Assembly (NCBI GenBank): GCA_963978905.1 | Contig: OZ022257.1 | Span: 10,314,509-10,378,508, forward strand | Reading direction: 5' to 3' | Length of the DNA stretch: 64,000 nt | Source: Trichostrongylus colubriformis | Lineage: Eukaryota; Nematoda; Chromadorea; Rhabditida; Trichostrongylidae | Shown: one piece after another, positions 11,011-22,358 of the stretch | Numbering within the stretch: position 1 is the first letter of the stretch | How the letters are laid out: the number at the start of each line of letters is the position of its first letter | Notes under the pieces: model-generated | Database searches by the model: none | Told to the model about the DNA's origin: nothing | Seen by the model: only the letters and a program-made list of their open reading frames with translations | Made by a program: the position numbers and the translations under genes

Positions 11011-12635
11011 CCATTTCTTTGAAGGTAACAGTATCAATTTTTAGGGCAATTACTAGGATGATTGATACTGCTTTTGACTGCAGGATAGTTTTAGCGATAT
11101 TTTTTCCGCAATTCCTGAAAGGTTCAAGGATCATCTGCATGTAGATTTCGCGTAGAGGGGCACACAGAACAATTCAACAGTCTATCTAAATTGTTCTAAT
11201 ATCTACACCTGAGATATGAATTACGATTTCTCTAGGAGGACTTTGATTGTTCCGTTTCCACGAATGTTGCCTGGGCTCCCAATGAGGCTATGGATATAAC
11301 AGCTACGACAAGGTGACTTCGAACTATTTTCCCATATTATTTGAAATTTTAGGATTTTAGATTGTTTTCAAAAAAATCTTCGAATATTATAGTGTATATT
11401 CCGATATACATATCAATACAAATAAACATGAATAGCATTTGCTTTTCAAAAAATCGAGTTTAATGAGAAATGAAAGGATAAAGAGAAATCTGAATGAAAA
11501 CCTAAAAAATGTTGCGAAATTTTCCCCATAACCTATTGAAAAGAGTAATGAATGCTCTCAGGAGAGCAGACTCGTAGTCACGAATCGTTGATGTGGGTGT
11601 GTGTCCAAAAGTATGCCCTATGGATGCTGTTTCAATCGAAAATCACTGCCGATCATTACCTTGAACTTGTCAATTCAGCGATAACATCGTCTCATCCATA
11701 ACAGTGGCGATCGGCACCTTGTGATATCATCGAAAAAGAAGGGTGTAACGGCATTTTTCCATAAAGAGGACATGGGTTTCACGTTGTTTCTAGATGCTCT
11801 ATCGTTCTCCATCATCGAACAATGCCAGCATATGTAAGAACCTGAATTCCCATGTCGCTGCACTCCCGACAGGCCCGTGACGATTCCTTGTGGGGCAGAT
11901 ACATCGCAAAGGCATAGTAGTAAAGAGCTTTATCCCAAAACAAGATGTCGATGGAACTTCAAAGGTTGCTATTGACAAACTGGGTTATACAATGGGCCGG
12001 AGAATGGGGTAGCCTTATGTCGAATTTTCGCTTTGCGACGTCGCACTCGCGGTGCCATCGGCACGACATGCTGTAATCGGTTGAAATTCCGCTTAGGAAG
12101 CAATGGGCTGGTACCATGGGGCCTTTAAAGAAACAGGTGTTTTCAGTGGTTACTATGAGGGTTGTCCATGTCTACTTGTTTATTTGGTTGGATATTCACG
12201 TATTTTTCTTTGTAGTTCTTCTCTGTTTCTCGACTCGCGCGTATCTTATAAAGCTTTGAAAGTGTAAACGTGAAACTTTATGAGGAGTGAGCTCAATGTA
12301 CGAAATCACACGAGAAGGAACCAACCCGGACTTGCCGTGCCGCTCATCGCGCGCCTTTGCGCGAAAATTCGCACAAGGCTACACGCCTCCGAAAATTCCA
12401 CATAGAACATGCGAATCCGCGAGCCACACATGAATATAGTTTAAAGAAACTAACAACTATGGTACAAAAAGCGCAAAAGTTATGTAGTGATGTCGCCCAA
12501 GTGAAGGTTAGGGGTCTCGCAAGGTTATATGTATGTGTGCATTCCGCCGTTGAAAAGAGCGCTCTGAGCTTTGCAGGAATGTCGTTTTCGAGTGATTTTA
12601 TCCCGGTCATCCCTAGTTTTTCAAAGGCAGTAGTA
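11011..12635. other. no recognisable feature
   Basis: Short open frames on both strands show no known domain. The overlapping opposite-strand frames at 12344-12695 have no supporting signature. No repeat with a clear partner was noticed. Confidence 0.3.
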
Positions 12636-12935
12636 GGGGTAATTAGTGTCGAATATCAAAAGATCATTGAATACGAAACTCCAGGTGCTTACTAGTGTGA
12701 AAGTAAAGAAAAGAGAATGGTATGGTCAAAAATCCGATAATTAGAACCTCCTTCTCATCGTTACCTCCGAAGGGAGGCGGAGTTTTTTGAAGAAAGGAGT
12801 GGGCACTCTCAAAACAAGTGGCAGCTGTTGAAAAAGACATCTTTCGTCACATATGATCTTTCTGGACCTGTAGCTTTCATGTGAATGACTCACTTTAGAA
12901 GTTCTCATTACAAACGCTACCCCCACTACTGTCTT
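12636..12935 (+). repeat. dispersed GGGGCGGG/GGCAGCTGTTG repeat, copy 3
   Basis: Landmarks shared with copies 1 and 2: GTGTCGAATATCAAA, GGTCAAAAATCC, CGAAGGGAGGCGGAG, AAAGGAGTGGGC, CAAGTGGCAGCTGTTG, then CTTTCATGTGAATGACTCAC. A short piece of the 3' part recurs at about 19196-19275. Confidence 0.6.
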
Positions 12936-13403
12936 TAACCAGCCCAACCTCTTTCGGAATCGACAGCGGGGGGCCTTACTCTTGGGTTTTTGACTGTTTC
13001 ATGAGTTTTCTCTTCACGACTTCAATGACTCCAGAAGAAAGCGGCAAACTTCTTCCAACCTTATGAACTGAACACTCTAGATGTCGATCATTTTTTTGTG
13101 AAAAGAATTTCCATGACAGTAGCAGCCACATTCAGTTTATAGACCACTTTTATTTTTCCCATGGCCAGTGCAGACAGCCAAAAATTGTTCTCTTGACATA
13201 AAAAAGATGTTCGCTAGTGAAAGTGCAGGAAGATTACATGACTTACTCCCACACACGTGCCCTCCTCGCTTCGAAAAAAACGACCACGAGTGAGAAGTCA
13301 GTGAACTTGAATAATAGTGGCTTACTGATTGGCGAAATCAGATATCGAGATATAGATTTGATAATGCATGACCTCGGGCTAAGGCATTGCTCAGAGTTCG
13401 CGA

Positions 13404-13836
13404 TTAAAGGAATTGTCCACGGAAAATGAGTTTTTCTGTTACCCATATGTTTATGTTGTATTTGCCGAATGTGGGCCTCATGCAAAATTTCACGCGAAAA
13501 AATGTGAATCTGGCTGAGATACAGCACCACAAAGTGCGTCCGGGTGGGCGGGGCCGCCGAGTGAAAGCCTCGTCCCGTCGTCCGCCGTGGTCGAAGACGC
13601 ATTGTAGCAACAGAAGGTTACGTAAACAGTCCCACTCTCCATTCCCAAATGCGGCGGACGACGGGACGAGGCTTTTACTTGGACACCCCGCCCACCCGGA
13701 CGTACTTTGTGGTGCTGTATCTCATCCAGTTTCACATTTTTTCGCGTTAAATTTTGCATGAGGCCCACATTAGGCAAATGCAACATAAACACATGGGTAA
13801 CACAAAAACTCATTTTTCCGTGGACGATTCCTTTAA
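13404..13836. mobile_element. TTAAAGGAATCGTCC foldback MITE, copy A
   Basis: Both tips read TTAAAGGAAT(T/C)GTCCACGG inward, and the arms (roughly 13404-13590 and 13660-13836) are inverted copies of each other through TGCGTCCGGGTGGGCGGGGC-type blocks. A near-identical second copy lies at 17961-18388 and a single arm at 4580-4803. TTAA occurs at both borders, compatible with either a TTAA or a TA target duplication. The long open frames that cross it on both strands come from the palindrome and are not genes. Confidence 0.85.
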
Positions 13837-14321
13837 GGAGTATCATTCGATATGTATCTTATTCCTTCCGCCTGAATCGCCTGTTCATCGAAACCACGCG
13901 AATCTAGCAATCATCTGAATCGCTCTATCAATATGTATTTTTCTTTACTCCTAAATTATGCGAGCTGCGAGAACCGCGAACTTTATACAATATCTAAGAT
14001 AGTGTTATCACACACGTATTTCAGGCGATAGGACGATCAGGCGTATCATCTACCCAATCGATACGTATCATATCCCTTCCGCCAGATTGCTTGACCGCCT
14101 CATCAGATAATCACCTAATTGCGTGATCGCTTGATGACGTTCCACCTCATTCATTTGTTCCAAGCGCCTAATCATCTATCGCATGCGCGATCTCCGACTC
14201 TAAACACTGCCCAAATCAGCGATGGTAGCGTAAAATTTCATTGTAATAACACTTATGCAAGTGGTCACCTCCATTGCTTTGGCTCATTAACCATGGGATC
14301 TGAAGTTCTTTGAGAGCACCC
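13837..14321. repeat. diverged direct repeats around the MITE insertion
   Basis: A block with TATCAT, CGATATGTATC, CCTTCCGCC and ATCATCTGAATCGC at 13842-13935 resembles TATCATCTACC, CGATACGTATC, CCTTCCGCC at 14045-14135. Pieces of the same sequence are seen near 18500-18550 and 19030-19075. It is a low-identity dispersed repeat; no coding signal. Confidence 0.35.
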
Positions 14322-14645
14322 TTTAAAGGCACATTCTGCGATAACCAATAGACGACATACCTTCTTGGGGGAGTAGATTTTCGGGAACTATCCAGGTTAC
14401 ACCTTTTTGCTCCGCCACGGTGGGCCATCGCAGCCCTTTACCCGCTCGAATGCAGTTCGACGCCACTCACTCGAGCTTCCTTATTGGTAAATTGAGCTAA
14501 ACGGGTGGAGTTGGAGCGGGCTCGAGCAGCTGCAGCGGCCTTATAGAAGACCGTGGCGGCGCGAAAAAGGTACAGACTGGATAGTTATCCAAGGATCTTC
14601 ATCACCAAAGTGCTACGTCACCTGTCTGCGGAATTTGCCTTTGAT
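14322..14645. mobile_element. foldback MITE, TTAAAGGC family, copy 2
   Basis: Left tip TTTAAAGGCACATTCTGCG and right tip complement GCGGAATTTGCCTTTGA are inverted. Arms share GGCGGAGCAAAAAGG / CGCGAAAAAGG and CTCGAATGCAG / CTCGAGCAGCTGCAG. The internal TTGGTAAATTGAGCTAA and the GAGC(A/T)GG-type core resemble the element at 26265-26599, so the two are one family. Confidence 0.65.
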
Positions 14646-14718
14646 GGCGTGTTCCATTGTGTATTTACATCCTTCTGCGCGCAATCCGATACCTGATCGA
14701 GCTGTCTACGACTTTCTA

Positions 14719-16027
14719 TTGGGTTGGGGAATAAGTCCCCGCCGTTTTTTTTAACCCCGTTTTTGACATTGTTTCCTCCACCTTTCGATAAAGCCTATAT
14801 ATGTTTTCGATAGAGCTTTTTTTGCTCTACAAAATGCTATTATCTGTTTTTCGATTTCTTCGACTACCTAATATTTGTGAGGTTTGGAAATGAAGTAAGC
14901 TGAAGGCAAAAAGTTGACACTTGCGCACCTCATCTTTCTCGTCTGCCGTCGAGTTCAAAAAATGTATATGTACATGTTTTCGATAGAGCTCTTTCAGCTC
15001 TACAAAATGGTACTACTTTTTGTTCTAATCGCTCAACTTTTTGATGTTTTTAAGACTCACAAATGCAGTACTCGCAAAAGGATGCACTTTCGTTATCTCC
15101 TCTTCCTCGCCTACCATCGAGATTGGGGCCTCTCATATTTCAGCTTTTAGAAATAAGTTTTCAAGTTTTTCAATTCAAAATTGCGTAATGAAAATGAATC
15201 TTTTCGGCAGAATGTTTTGTATTTTTTGATAGAACTCTTTTCGCTCTACAAGGTTATACTAACAGTTTTTGTTCCAAATGATTTTTGCTATTTTTTAAAT
15301 CATTTAAAAGTCGACGAAATCGAGCATTTTTTGACACATGTAGTCGAAAATGCTCGATTTCGTCGACTTTTAAATGATTTAAAAAATAGCAAAAATCATT
15401 TGGAAGAAAAACTGTTAGTATCACCTTGTAGAGCGAAAAGAGTTCTATCAAAAAATACAAAACATTCTGCCGAAAAGATTCATTTTCATTACGCAATTTT
15501 GAATTGAAAAACTTGAAAACTTATTTCTAAAAGCTGAAATATGAGAGGATACAAAGAAAGAAAGGTGTCATCTTGTAGAGCAAGAAAAGCTCTATCGAAT
15601 GCATGTATGCATATCCTCCCCAATCTCGATGGTAGGCGAGGAAGAGGAGATAACGAAAGTGCACCCTTTTGCGAGTACTGCATTTGTGAGTCTTAAAAAC
15701 ATCAAAAAGTTGAGCGATTAGAACAAAAAGTAGTACCATTTTGTAGAGCTGAAAGAGCTCTATCGAAAACATGTACACATACATTTTTTGAACCCGACGG
15801 CAGACGAGAAAGATGAGGTGCGCAAGTGTCAACTTTTTGCCTTCAGCTTACTTCATTTCCAAACCTCACTAATATTAGGTAGTCGAAGAAATCGAAAAAC
15901 AGATAATAGCATTTTGTAGAGCAAAAAAAGCTCTATCGAAAACATATATAGGCTTTATCGAAAGGTGGAGGAAACAATGTCAAAAACGGGGTTAAAAAAA
16001 ACGGCGGGGACTTATTCCCCAACCCAA
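14719..16027. mobile_element. 1.3 kb near-perfect palindrome with mariner-like ends
   Basis: The tips are TTGGGTTGGGGAATAAGTCC and its exact complement, flanked by TA on both sides (14717-14718 and 16028-16029). Two arms of about 620 bp meet at about 15305-15370, where TTTAAATCATTTAAAAGTCG is mirrored by CGACTTTTAAATGATTTAAA around a short spacer. Each arm is itself made of diverged internal repeats: a block TCGATAGAGCT...AGCTCTACAAAATG recurs near 14810, 14978 and, more diverged, 15230, and in mirror image on the right arm. The tip and TA target resemble mariner-superfamily elements. No transposase is encoded; matching open frames at 14914-15150 (+) and 15527-15832 (-) are the same sequence seen twice through the palindrome. 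Confidence 0.85.
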
Positions 16028-16473
16028 TAGAATTTGTGCAATTACTTCCATGTGCTCAGTTTCCCACTACTTCAATAGGTCTAATCCAGGTCTGACTGCT
16101 CTCCAACCTACTGCGTATTTCCTTCTGCTCTGGCACCTGATGCGACAGCAAAGCAGAGCGGAATGGCTATCAATGCACCATGTAAGCGTGTATACAGGTG
16201 AGAGAGGATATCACAATGATAACATGGCCTTAGGATGATATGGCCAACCATTTGGCTCTTCACTTCGGTCCTTCTCCTCGAAGCGGTCAGTTTCCCTTGT
16301 CCCGTCTTTTATAACAATCACTCACTAGCGAACGGACATACATGCATATAGGTACACACATACGTACATAAGGAAGTACAGACAAGCAGACAGACAGAAG
16401 CACGAAGTAGTTGACTTATAGAACAGAGTTACGATACTGTAGAATTTCTGAGAATAAGAAAAAGAACAGATAT

Positions 16474-16632
16474 ACTTCATTTCGGAGCGCCTAGTAGGGC
16501 GTGCCAAGGACAAAGGTGAGTGGTAAGAGAGAATGCGTGACAAGAGTGAGAGTGTGTGGCGCAGTAAGAGAGTTTGATACACCCTCACCCAAGCCCGTAG
16601 GCCACGCCCTATCAGGCTCCGAAATGGACTGT
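16474..16632. mobile_element. short MITE with GGACTGTA tips, copy 1
   Basis: The right end GGCTCCGAAATGGACTGTA and the left end (ACTTCATTTCGGAGCGCC) are inverted, each followed inward by TAGGGCG(T/A)GGCC-type sequence. The same structure occurs at 24934-25056, and both share the internal block GAGAGTGTGTGGCG. Confidence 0.7.
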
Positions 16633-17960
16633 ATTCACTTGTAGTTGAAGCGTAAGGGTTTTACATACTAGAAGCTTTGAAAATGGTATCTCAATAAGGG
16701 TAGCACGTCTCCACTGTTCCCAATACACGGCGCTATTTTCGCTCAAACGATTCGTGCACGGAAAAGTGAAAGCATCATCTGAAGGCATATTGAAGTTGAA
16801 CATTCAACAAATTGCCCCCCCCCCCTACTCTCATCAATATAACGTCAGGGCCAGACAGGGCTGAAGGAATCTTCAAGAAGGTTCATATTGAAATTTAATT
16901 CGCCTATTACTCGACAGACATGCACTGCCAGATTTTGTCTAGCTGTCAGTAACAAACTGGAAAACTTACGAGAACGAGAGACACCTCTCTCACGGCTCTC
17001 TTTACTCATAAATGGGTTACACAGCCTTCCAAACAGCTACATTATCATGGGGATCGGCCGAATGAAAATATTGAGGGGTTATTTTCATGATATCTTTATC
17101 AGCAAGACCTCCATCTGTTTTTACAAGGAGGATGCTCGAGTCAAGCTTCGTCATCTTCAAAATGTCACCGTTTATTGTTAAGTACTTGTTTAATTGTTAC
17201 TGTTCTTCCTGCTTGAATCAATTGAAAAAGGATAATAATTCGATCAATCCGAAAAGCGGGTAGAGCTGTGACATATGTACATGCGATACGATCTTTTTTT
17301 TTGTTATTATCGAATTTAGAGAAATATGGAGCCAATTCTCAGGTTTTGCTACGTTCATGTGAAGGCATGTTAACGTTCGACATTTACCAAATTGCCACCC
17401 CCTCTCATGCCAGGGCCAGGCATGGGTAAAGGTATCCTCAAAGAGAGCCGTTCTTCGAAATTTTATTCGTCAAATTCTCGTGTTCATTTTCTGGGAAAGA
17501 GGAAGGGTTGCAGCGCTCCAGTCAGGATCCATCTGGAGATCGGACTATCTAATCGGAATTGAAAGTATCAGACAAGAACTTTGCTAAGGATTACAGTATA
17601 GTAATGAGCGCGAAGTGTTCCGTAAATTTGGCGCTTGCCTAATATATACTATGTATCTAATATATACTATGTATCATCACTAATATTAGAGAATATTGTA
17701 TTTTTCAAAGGGCTAGTCCTGTGAAGGACGACGCAGAAATAGAATTTATGGTACAGGAAGAAGATGCGATACCCACGGTTAAGATACAAAGTCGTCGAGT
17801 GAGAACTGAACGCTACTTCCGCTTCAACTGTAACTGCTTCACTTCACGTAAACGGAGCCAGTGCTCATAGATTTATGGATTTTGTGTTTTGTAGGTGTAG
17901 GCAATAAAGGCGGAAGCACTGAAAGCTCCGCGAAATGTGTTCAAGGCCGCCAGAGAAACT
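16633..17960. repeat. diverged direct repeat pair in otherwise plain sequence
   Basis: The segments 16783-16930 and 17366-17480 are related in direct orientation: both read through TGAAGGCAT, ACATT, ACAAATTGCC(A/C)CC, CTCTCAT, AGGGCCAG(A/G)CA, then GAAGG or GGTATC, CTTC(A/)AAG and AAATTT(A)ATTCG. A tandem AATATATACTATGTATCT doublet sits at 17641-17675. Otherwise nothing is recognised. Confidence 0.45.
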
Positions 17961-18388
17961 TTAAAGGAATCGTCCACGGAAAATGAGTTCTTGTGTTACC
18001 CATATATTTATGTTGTATTTGCCTAATGTTGGCCTCATGCAAAATTTCACGCGAAAAAATGTGAATCTGGCTGAGATACAGCACCACAAAGTGCGGTCCC
18101 AGTGGGCGGGGCCTCCGTGTAAAAGCCTCGTACCGCGTCCGCCGTGGTCGGAGACGCATTGTAGGAAGGTTACGTAAACAGTCCCACTCTCCGTTCCCAA
18201 CGGCGGCGGAAGACGGGACGAGGCTTTTACACGGAGGCCCCGCCCACTGGGACCGCACTTTGTGGTGCTGTATCTCAGCCAGGTTCGCATTTTTTCGCGT
18301 GAAATTTTGCATGAGGCCCACATTAGGCAAATACAACATAAATGTATGGGTAACACAAAAACTCATTTTCCGTGGACGATTCCTTTAA
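17961..18388. mobile_element. TTAAAGGAATCGTCC foldback MITE, copy B
   Basis: Tips TTAAAGGAATCGTCCACGG and its complement; the arms pair almost perfectly through GGTCCCAGTGGGCGGGGCC and its mirror at 18232-18252. Very similar to copy A at 13404, including the loop region with ACGCATTGTAG and GGTTACGTAAACAGTCCCAC. High arm identity suggests a recent insertion. Confidence 0.85.
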
Positions 18389-18644
18389 GGTGACACACAT
18401 AACGATGGCCCCACATTTTGACGGTGAGGTTTGGACAATTTGACCATAACAACCTTTCACTTGAGGAGGAGCCTCATTATGGCACAAAAATATGTGGATT
18501 GACGGATTTGGTGACTAGGTGATCAGGCGATTCCATATCTACATCTGAATCAGTCAGTGCATAACATTATGACCCAACTAGGCTACCCAGGGTACTTCCA
18601 TTTAGGTACACTCACTAAGAACACCCGAATTCCTTACAACAATT

Positions 18645-18938
18645 GTGCCTCAGACAGCGCCCATAGGTTTGGAATTTGTGGAATTTCAGAATTGCGGAAT
18701 TTGCGGAAAAGCACTGGATACGTATTGACTTCCGTGCTGCGAAGAGATGAGAGGTTAAAGAAACAAGGGGGAGTGTCTTCATTTCCGCAAGTTCCACGAT
18801 TCTGCGGATTCCACAATTCCCCCGATCGACACGTATCTCCCACAACTACGCAAATTCCCCAGTTCTCCCCATCGATATCTATATGATGCTTTTCCGCAAA
18901 TTCCAGAACTATGAACGCTGCCTTTGAGGCAGTGTTAG
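18645..18938. mobile_element. foldback element with GCGGAATTTGCGGAAAA arms
   Basis: The outer ends GCCTCAGACAGCG...CATAG and CTATGAACGCTGCC...GAGGC are inverted, and a second nested pair GGAATTTGCGGAAAAGC (18694-18710) and GCTTTTCCGCAAATTCC (18889-18903) is also inverted. The right half repeats the motif TTCCGCA...TTCCAC...TTCTGCGGA several times. No coding capacity is supported. Confidence 0.65.
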
Positions 18939-20215
18939 GGATTGTTCACTTGCGTCATTCATTTCCAACCTTGATATTGACCGGTGGACGTTTTCACCAC
19001 GGGAGCCGACCCGTCAGGCACCTCATTTCCAATCGATACGGTAGTAATACGATACGATAAGTATCATTCCGCTTTTATACTTATTACTCTACACCTCAGT
19101 CATTATTCGGCTAAGTCCACCCTAGGAGACGGACTCTGTCAGGGAATGCGGAGCCGGTGAAAGTCTTAGGTCGTCGGGTGAACTTTTCAACTGAATTCTA
19201 TGACCCCCACTTTTCATTTGGATGAATCACTTCAAAGTCTCTTCATTGCCCAGATCAACTCTACCACTGCCTTCAAAACACCAAGAGAATAAGAGGTAAC
19301 TTTGTCCGACCAAGGAATATGAAAATCGAGGCGCTAAGTAGTGTATAAACAGAGAAGAGGTGGATGCTCGAAACACGGGAAATATGATTTCCTCTGTCCC
19401 CCTCCCCTTTCTCCCCTCTGCATCATCAAACCACTGAGAGGTAGATTCAGATGGGAAGGGGGTATGCCAGCCAGTCGCATACGTTGCCTTGTTTTCGCAC
19501 CAACTCAGCCAGTAAAGTACTGTAGTTCGAAGTTATACGCGATGAGATCGTGGTACGACATCGAAGGAGAATTTTTGGATGCGAGTTTCACCATAGATTT
19601 TCTTTTTACAACTGCATTTTCATTTAGAGAAAACGTCGTTCACACTTTTGCTTTACTTCACTACACCCCCCCTCCTCCCCCACTTTTTACCATTGTATTC
19701 AAACTGCTACCACTCTTTTGTGTTACACGGAGCAGGCCCATCAGAGAAGCAGTTCACCAACAGACCATAAAACAGTACCACAACAGAGATCTGTCATCGG
19801 CCTCTTTTGTAAACGACTAGCAAAGTTATTGTCATCAATGCCTGTGCCTGGTGTATACCGTTTACCCCATAACGGACGGTGCGCCACATGGTTACTCCCG
19901 ACATTTAAACATATTTCCCGACATATTTCCAAATAACCAATTATGCACGTATACACTACAAGTATTGAAGAATAACATATATTTCCCGGACCGGTGCAGC
20001 GCAAATTTTCAACAAACATTATGCGAGTAACTTCAGATCCAATCCTTTCTAGTTGTACAAACAAATGACAACAATTGTTTTAGTTACAATCAACAATCCA
20101 TTAGAATCCATAGGCTCCGTTTCCCATTTGGAAACCCTCACGCTCATCTCACTACTCGAAATGCATGATTTTTTTGCAGTAATAGGTAGAGAGAAGTACC
20201 GCGTATAACAGCATG
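18939..20215. other. sparse repeat fragments, no gene
   Basis: A short piece of the GGCAGCTGTTG repeat family (TTTTCATTTGGATGAATCAC) lies at 19210-19275. The 159-codon open frame at 19341-19820 contains proline-rich low-complexity stretches and no recognisable domain, so it is not called. Confidence 0.3.
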
Positions 20216-20235
20216 AGGTGATACCACTACACAGT
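20216..20235. repeat. target-site duplication of the RTE-type LINE, 3' side
   Basis: The 20 bases AGGTGATACCACTACACAGT are repeated exactly at 21756-21775, bracketing the LINE fragment. Confidence 0.9.
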
Positions 20236-21755
20236 CTTCTTCTTCTTCAGCGTCGATCCCGCTCTGTTGCAGGGTCCGCATATCTGGACTTCCGTCTCCA
20301 TTCCTCTCGATTTGTTGCGTCACCTGGATGAAGGCCGCGTTTCTTCATGTCTTGATGAAGGGTATCGGCCCATCGCTGTCTCGGTCTTCCTCTCGGCCTC
20401 TTGCCTATCACCTCCGTTTCGTATCCAATACGGGCGACGCTCTCAACATTAGCTCTAAGTACGTGGCCGAACCATCGAAGTCTTCTCTCCCGCATCTTCT
20501 CGTCGATGGGAGCGATGCCATATCGCCTTCGGATGTCCACGTTGGTCACTTTGTCAAGTCTCGTGAGACCGGAGATCCAGCGCAGCATTTTCGTTTCCAT
20601 AGTTCCGAGCTTTCGCTCCGTCTCTTTCGTTGCCGGCCAGGTTTCCGAGGCGTAGAGGGCGACAGGTCTCACGATTGTGCGATACACTTTTGACTTAAGC
20701 CTGTCGCCGATCTTACGGTCGCATAGGACTCCCGTTGTCGTTTTCCACTTTTTCCAAGCGGCGCTGATGCGTGAAGTGGCCTCGTGCCGAAGGTTTCCGT
20801 CTTCGCTCACTGTTGAGCCCAGGTATTTGAAGTGGCTGGCGCGAGGCATCATCTCGCCACTGATTTGGATGGAGCCAGCTTCTGCAGTATCCGTCGTCAG
20901 GTACTCCGTCTTCTTGATGTTAAGTCGGAGACCGTATCGTGCCAAGCGGTCTTTCCATCTCTGAACTTGTCGCTGCAGCTCCATCTTCGTCTCTGCTGCC
21001 AACACCACATCGTCTGCGTAAAGCAGCGTCCACGGGATGGGTTGCTGCAGGTCACGGGTGATCGCGTCCATCACGATTATGAAGAGAAGAGGGGACAGGG
21101 CGGAGCCTTGGTGAACACCAACGCTGATGCAGAAATCTTTCGATGTCCCGGCAGCTGTACGGACTCTACTTTTCGTGTTGACGTAGAGGAGCTGAACCCA
21201 TCGGACGATATGCTCTGGAACTCCATGTATTCTCAGTGAAAACCAGATGAGTTCGTGGGGCCGCTCGCCTTCCCAGCTTTCATAGCCTTCAGTGCTGTCG
21301 CCACCTCTGATGATGTGATCCTCTGCACGGGCCCGTGGGTAGGTTCAATGGTCGGTAGCGGTGGATGCGAGAACTCTTGCGTTGAGATGCCTTCGAAATA
21401 TGCTCGCCATCTATCCAGGACACTTCTTTTGTCCGTAAGCAGAGTGCCCATTTATGCGTCGCGAAGCGGGTGTGGTGGGCTTGCTTGTTTAATCGACGCC
21501 GCCCTTGCGTCGACACCCCTAACTGATTTGACACGACAGCCGGGTCCCGCTGTCGAGCGTCGCTTCCCGGGAACGCCGTAGCTCTTCTCGAAACTCTTGG
21601 AGACATCGTCCATGTTGATGCAACATTTTGTCCATCAGCCGGCCTGTCGCCTGGGCCTGTCGCCGGAAATCGTGTGTTGTCCGTGTTCAGCTCGGCTCTT
21701 CCGGTGGGAAGAGCAGTTTCCAGTGGCACCACGGGGAGGAACGGACATCGCCACT
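20236..21755 (-). mobile_element. 5'-truncated RTE-type LINE insertion
   Basis: The insert is bounded by an exact 20 bp duplication (20216-20235 and 21756-21775). On the minus strand it ends in a (GAA)n tail directly after the stop codon of its RT frame, with almost no 3' UTR, as is usual for RTE-clade LINEs. It contains the reverse-transcriptase palm and C-terminal region but no endonuclease domain, so the 5' part was lost on insertion, which is common for LINEs. Upstream of the main frame the coding sequence is broken (minus-strand pieces at 21233-21451 and 21289-21732). Confidence 0.85.
20247..21074 (-). pseudogene. RTE-type LINE reverse transcriptase, C-terminal part
   Basis: The frame is open for 275 codons and includes the catalytic LLYADDVVLA motif near residue 17, then L-N-I-K-K-T-E-Y-L, FKYLGSTVSEDG, the R-P-V-A-L-Y-A-S-E-T-W block and the RRLRWFGHVLR...GRPRQRW ending typical of RTE-clade proteins. 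The first in-frame start lies inside the RT domain, so this is not a functional start. The fingers and endonuclease regions are missing or frameshifted to the right. In an intact element the protein would copy the LINE RNA at a nicked target. The product here would be inactive alone. Confidence 0.85.
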
Positions 21756-21775
21756 AGGTGATACCACTACACAGT
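21756..21775. repeat. target-site duplication of the RTE-type LINE, 5' side
   Basis: Exact match to 20216-20235. Confidence 0.9.
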
Positions 21776-21943
21776 GATGACCCTTTTATCAGTAGCAACT
21801 GCACAAAAAGGTTACAAAAATGGCTCAATTGATAAAAATTGGCGAAAGATATGATAAAAAACGACGCAAAAACGCCGCCATCCGTTATGGGTCGCGTGAC
21901 CATGTGGCGCACCGTCCGTTATGGGTTAAATGCATACCAGGCG

Positions 21944-22358
21944 ATAATCAGCTTAGTGTTCACCTCCTTTGGAGAATTAGGTCCTTGGACAACTGCTCAA
22001 ACTGAAACTTTGTCGCGACTGCACGGTGCTGCGCCTGCTTTAATAAAAGCGAGCCACGCCCACCCAACCAAATCACCTCTAACTTTTGACGAACAATTTG
22101 AAATGTGGAAGCTACCTTTATCAACTTTCCTCTTATCGCGAGTTGCTTTCTTCACGTAAGCGCCACGTTGGAAATTCGTCCGTCAAAGGCCAGGTGTGAT
22201 TTGGTTGGGGGGCGTGGCTCGGTTGTGTTCAAGCAGGCACAACACCGTGAGGGTGCACCATGCAACCGCAACAATGATGCAACGTGATTTCTCCGAGAAA
22301 CTACTTGTTCCAAGAAAGTCAACCATTAGTCTAATTACCGTGTTGTGTGCCTTTGAAG
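21944..22358. mobile_element. foldback MITE, TTAAAGGC family, diverged copy
   Basis: Inner arms pair: GGTGCTGCGCCTGCTT, GAGCCACGCCCACCCAACC (22025-22069) against GGTTGGGGGGCGTGGCTC and AAGCAGGCACAACACCGTG (22201-22250). The right tip reads GTGTGCCTTTGAAGAAAC, which fits the CCTTTAA tip of the family loosely; the left tip near 21945 is decayed. The GC-rich core with GAGCAGGCGCAGC-type sequence is shared with the element at 26265. Confidence 0.55.

Noticed and set aside
13243..13846. Mirror-image open frames of 60-119 codons with similar translations, also at 17941-18366
   Set aside because: They arise from the arms of the foldback MITEs; the translations include the terminal repeat sequence.
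14914..15832. Two similar predicted proteins on opposite strands (14914-15150 plus, 15527-15832 minus)
   Set aside because: They are the same sequence read on the two arms of a palindrome, with no domain and no start or splice support.
19341..19820. 159-codon open frame
   Set aside because: Low-complexity proline runs, no recognisable domain, no conserved start context.
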